From NCBI RefSeq assembly GCF_001428625.1, contig NZ_LMIE01000032.1:241833-305832 (forward strand): a DNA stretch of 64,000 nt, given 5' to 3'. The position numbers and the translations under genes were made by a program. The stretch is from Hydrogenophaga sp. Root209. GTDB lineage: Bacteria > Pseudomonadota > Gammaproteobacteria > Burkholderiales > Burkholderiaceae_C. Shown one piece after another: positions 61,595 to 64,000 of the stretch; position 1 is the first letter of the stretch; each line of letters begins with the position of its first letter. Below the pieces are notes generated by a model. That model worked only from the letters and a program-made list of their open reading frames with translations, had not been told where the DNA came from and ran no database searches.

Positions 61595-62596
61595 TCAGGC
61601 GGCCTTGTTGTTGCGGCGGCGGGCGATGGCACCCATCAGGCCCAGACCAGCCAGCAACATGGCGTAGGTCTCGGGTTCCGGCACGGCGGTCACGCTGAAG
61701 GTCAGCACGTCACCCTGCAGGGTCCACAAGCCGTACTCGGTGCCACCGGCGAGGGCGCCGTTGCTGTCGAACTCGATCACACCGTCACCGTCGAAGTCGT
61801 AGCCGATGGCTGTGAGATTGGCCTTGGCGGCCGACGTCGTGCTGCTGGAGACCTGGTTGAAGAAGGCCACGGCCTGCTGCTGACCCGCGAAGGTGGTGCT
61901 GCCAGCGGCGTACTCGCCGTTGTACTGTCCGTTGGTGTCGAACATGGAGGCTTGAGCAAGCTTCTCCATGCCGGAGCCGTTGTTGAAGTAGGCAGCACTC
62001 CCTGCGCTGGCCAGGTGGGCGCCATTGGCGTCGGTGGCATGCGTGCCGCTGACGTTCACGTTGTTGAAGAAGCCAGCCACTGTCGAGTTGCCAGCAAGGC
62101 CGTTGTTGGTCAGGTTGGTCGTCGAGGTGATCGTTGCAGCGCCGCCGGTGGCGTTGATGGCGTTGCCGGAGGCGTAAACGCCGCGCGAACCCACTGTGGT
62201 GCCAACGCCGTCCAGAGCCATTACCTGCAGCTGTGCCGTGCTGGTGGCGCCTGCACCGGCAGCCGCGGCATTGAAGTCGGTCAGGGTGGTGCCGTAGTTG
62301 CCGATCACGGAAGCCGTCAGGCCGGTGCCGCTGTACTCACCCGTGCTCAGGTTCCACGAACGGATCCACTCCGTGCCGCCGCCGGACAGCGTGGTGTTGA
62401 TGTCGACTTGCCAGGTGGCCAGTTGGGAATACGACAGACCCAGGTCGAACGAAGCCGAGGAGCCAGCGGAGCCGTTGCCGAAGGCCAGGGAAGCCAGGAA
62501 GGTGCCGTCGCCAGACGCAGCGCCGGAGTCAACAGCGGCGTGGGTCAGGCCGGTGGCAGCCAGCAAGGCGGCCGCTGCGATGAGTTTGAGTTTCAT
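61595..62596 (-). CDS. PEP-CTERM protein, low-complexity beta type
   Basis: About 333 residues. Signal peptide (LIAAAALLAATGLTHA), a body rich in Gly, Ala, Ser, Thr and Asn (for example GNAINATGGAATITSTTNLT) and the tail VPEPETYAMLLAGLGLMG with RRRNNKAA. The composition is that of matrix proteins made for export. The ATG at 62596 begins the signal. It lies downstream of the EpsA-like regulator in the same direction, 206 bp away; no clear sigma-54 site was found in that gap. Confidence 0.85.
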   Translation of the reverse strand: MKLKLIAAAALLAATGLTHAAVDSGAASGDGTFLASLAFGNGSAGSSASFDLGLSYSQLATWQVDINTTLSGGGTEWIRSWNLSTGEYSGTGLTASVIGNYGTTLTDFNAAAAGAGATSTAQLQVMALDGVGTTVGSRGVYASGNAINATGGAATITSTTNLTNNGLAGNSTVAGFFNNVNVSGTHATDANGAHLASAGSAAYFNNGSGMEKLAQASMFDTNGQYNGEYAAGSTTFAGQQQAVAFFNQVSSSTTSAAKANLTAIGYDFDGDGVIEFDSNGALAGGTEYGLWTLQGDVLTFSVTAVPEPETYAMLLAGLGLMGAIARRRNNKAA

Positions 62597-62802
62597 GTGA
62601 GATTCCAATCTGAAGTGAAGTGACAAGGAAGGGGGGAACTTTTCGCCGGTTGCAGCTCCAAGCCATCGGCTGCACAGAAGGAACTGTAGAAATCCAACGT
62701 TGCACCGCATTGGTTCGGTTCCCGTGTCCGCGTAGTCCGTTCAGGTAGTGAAATCCGTCACACACCGGGCTTCACCCGCCCTCTCCCCTCCCACACCCCG
62801 TT

Positions 62803-63591
62803 TCAGTTCAGATCGCTGTGCGCCATCAACCGCAAGGTGGCGCTCTTGCCCACGGCCTGGGCGCGGTTGTTCACGTTGAGCTTGCGCATCACCTTCTGCA
62901 GGTGGTTCTTCACCGTGGGTGGGCTGATGCCCAGGATCTGGCCGATTTCCATGTTGGTCTTGCCGTTCTTCACCCAGTGCAGCACCTGGATCTCGCGCTT
63001 GGACAACAGCGTCACGGGCGCCAGGTCCACCGCGCTGCCCGTGGCTTCGCGCATGCGCATGCGATGCAACGCCAGGTGCATGTGGGGCATGAGCAGTTCC
63101 AGCAGATAGGCGTCGCGCTCGCTCGGCAAATGGTCCATGCCGGCGAAGACGAAGAAGCTGCCGTAGCTCCCCTGCATTTCGCGCACGCCGTGCACGGCCA
63201 CATGATTGAAGCCGCAGTGCTTGAGGTCGCTGATGAGCTGGCGCCGGCCCACCTGGTCGCCGCCTTCGCTGCTGAGCAGGCGCGGAATGCGCCCGCCGCG
63301 CAGCCAGTCGTCCACCAGGCGGGGCAGCAGGCCATCGGTGCGGTCGGTCACCAGCGCGTCCACCCGCTCGCTGGTCACGCCGTTGGAGAAGCACTCCACC
63401 CGCAGCTGCATGCGCTCGATGTCGCCGTGCGCGCACCACAGCGATTCGTGGGCGATGAAGCCTTGCAAGGCACCTTGCGCCCACAAGAAGAACTGCGCGC
63501 GGGTCTGAACCTCGAGCGCGCGCTCCATGGTCATGAGCAGGTGTTCAAGATCGCTGGCGTTCAGACGGACAAACGATGCATTCGTTCTCAT
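62803..63591 (-). CDS. epsA: LuxR-family regulator, EpsA type (exosortase-B locus)
   Basis: About 262 residues. The N-terminal part (LLMTMERALEVQTRAQFFLW, AQGALQGFIAHESLWCAHGD) matches the XrtB/PEP-CTERM-associated EpsA regulator. The C-terminal LuxR helix-turn-helix is LLSKREIQVLHWVKNGKTNM with SPPTVKNHLQKVMRKLNV. It should control the exopolysaccharide and PEP-CTERM genes around it. Its start overlaps the upstream gene as ATGA. Confidence 0.8.
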   Translation of the reverse strand: MRTNASFVRLNASDLEHLLMTMERALEVQTRAQFFLWAQGALQGFIAHESLWCAHGDIERMQLRVECFSNGVTSERVDALVTDRTDGLLPRLVDDWLRGGRIPRLLSSEGGDQVGRRQLISDLKHCGFNHVAVHGVREMQGSYGSFFVFAGMDHLPSERDAYLLELLMPHMHLALHRMRMREATGSAVDLAPVTLLSKREIQVLHWVKNGKTNMEIGQILGISPPTVKNHLQKVMRKLNVNNRAQAVGKSATLRLMAHSDLN

Positions 63592-64000
63592 GAGGCTCCT
63601 CTGGAAGCTGTGTTGTTGTCGGTTGCTGTTTCCGCGGGTGCAGCCATGGCTGGCGCGGCTTCAAAAACCCACTGGCTGTAGGCCGTGGTGCCGTTCAGGG
63701 CGGCGTCTTGTGGTTCGTGCGCCTTGCGCAGCGACTCGCCGCCATGACGGGTGTGGATGCCGGTGATGCGCCCGCCAGGTTTGACAAGCACCCACTCGGT
63801 GCTGTTGGTCATGGGGTCGCGCCAGAGGCGGCGCAGGTGCGGCACGGGCGTGGGAAAGCGCTTGTCCTGCAGCAGGTCGTCCAGCGTGGCCGGCGTGTTG
63901 GGCGAGCCGACGGGGCTGCGGTCGCGGTAGGACGCCAGCGCCAGCCGGAACTGCTGACCCACGAACAGCAACTGCGCTTCTTTCTCGCGCTGCGAAGCGG
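63588..64000 (-). CDS. Type II secretion/pseudopilin-like protein (5' end outside window)
   Basis: The open frame runs off the window end, so the N-terminus with any prepilin signal is missing. Visible residues include QLLFVGQQFRLALASYRDR, PATLDDLLQDKRFPTPVPHL, RRLWRDPMTNSTEWVLVKPG and GIHTR, a set seen in type II secretion pseudopilin-like proteins of Comamonadaceae. It is coupled to the epsA-like gene by a 4-bp overlap, which is unusual for a regulator gene and suggests joint transcription. Confidence 0.7.
   Translation of the reverse strand, partial: ASQREKEAQLLFVGQQFRLALASYRDRSPVGSPNTPATLDDLLQDKRFPTPVPHLRRLWRDPMTNSTEWVLVKPGGRITGIHTRHGGESLRKAHEPQDAALNGTTAYSQWVFEAAPAMAAPAETATDNNTASRGAS

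Overview
The window is high-GC, gene-dense DNA from a betaproteobacterium, most likely Comamonadaceae (Hydrogenophaga/Acidovorax-like). This rests on gene content: Bug/TctC and TRAP transport, CoxLMS-type oxidases, PEP-CTERM proteins with EpsL/EpsA of the exosortase-B type, and the overall coding style. It is an inference, not a database match. No tRNA, rRNA, CRISPR array or transposase was seen.

Layout. 1-7 kb: the 3' end of an HtrA/DegP-like protease, then a minus-strand operon of a JDVT-CTERM surface protein, a large LVIVD-repeat lipoprotein and a CPBP/Rce1-type intramembrane protease that fits MrtJ, the predicted JDVT-CTERM sorting enzyme. A divergent gene for a Gln-rich coiled-coil protein shares a control region holding two copies of one palindrome. 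7.8-11.5 kb: a START-like periplasmic protein, a short Ppx/GppA-like protein, a DODA-type extradiol dioxygenase, DoxX and a LysR regulator. 11.5-19.8 kb: coxG-coxM-coxS-coxL-like molybdenum hydroxylase genes, divergent from a TetR regulator followed by a DctPQM TRAP transporter, with a strong inverted repeat between them. 19.9-24.9 kb: a LysR gene convergent with an operon of class III CoA-transferase, intradiol dioxygenase, citryl-CoA-lyase-like protein and TctC-like binding protein. 24.9-25.4 kb: a degenerate stretch. 25.4-31.1 kb: a DeoR/GlpR regulator plus a UgpBAEC-like ABC importer, divergent from a GpdQ-like phosphodiesterase, suggesting glycerophosphodiester use. 31.3-33.6 kb: a chemoreceptor and a PAP2 phosphatase. 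33.7-37.7 kb: three PEP-CTERM proteins and a Tat-exported PhoX-family protein. 37.9-40.6 kb: a WcaJ-type glycosyltransferase and EpsL, both of exopolysaccharide type.

41-60 kb is the most striking part. It is a co-oriented block encoding a TpsB (ShlB/FhaC) transporter, a 3398-residue haemagglutinin-like TpsA exoprotein, an ExbB proton channel fused to a DUF2341/LamG-like extracytoplasmic region, ExbD, TonB, a porin, an ankyrin lipoprotein, a coiled-coil periplasmic protein and a DUF3047 lipoprotein. It looks like a two-partner secretion system with its own Ton-type energy transducer. 60-64 kb: a PstS-like secreted protein, another PEP-CTERM protein, an EpsA-type LuxR regulator and the 3' part of a probable pseudopilin-like gene. 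EpsL/WcaJ on one side and EpsA/PEP-CTERM on the other flank the secretion block, so it may sit inside an exosortase-B-type exopolysaccharide locus whose exosortase lies outside the window.
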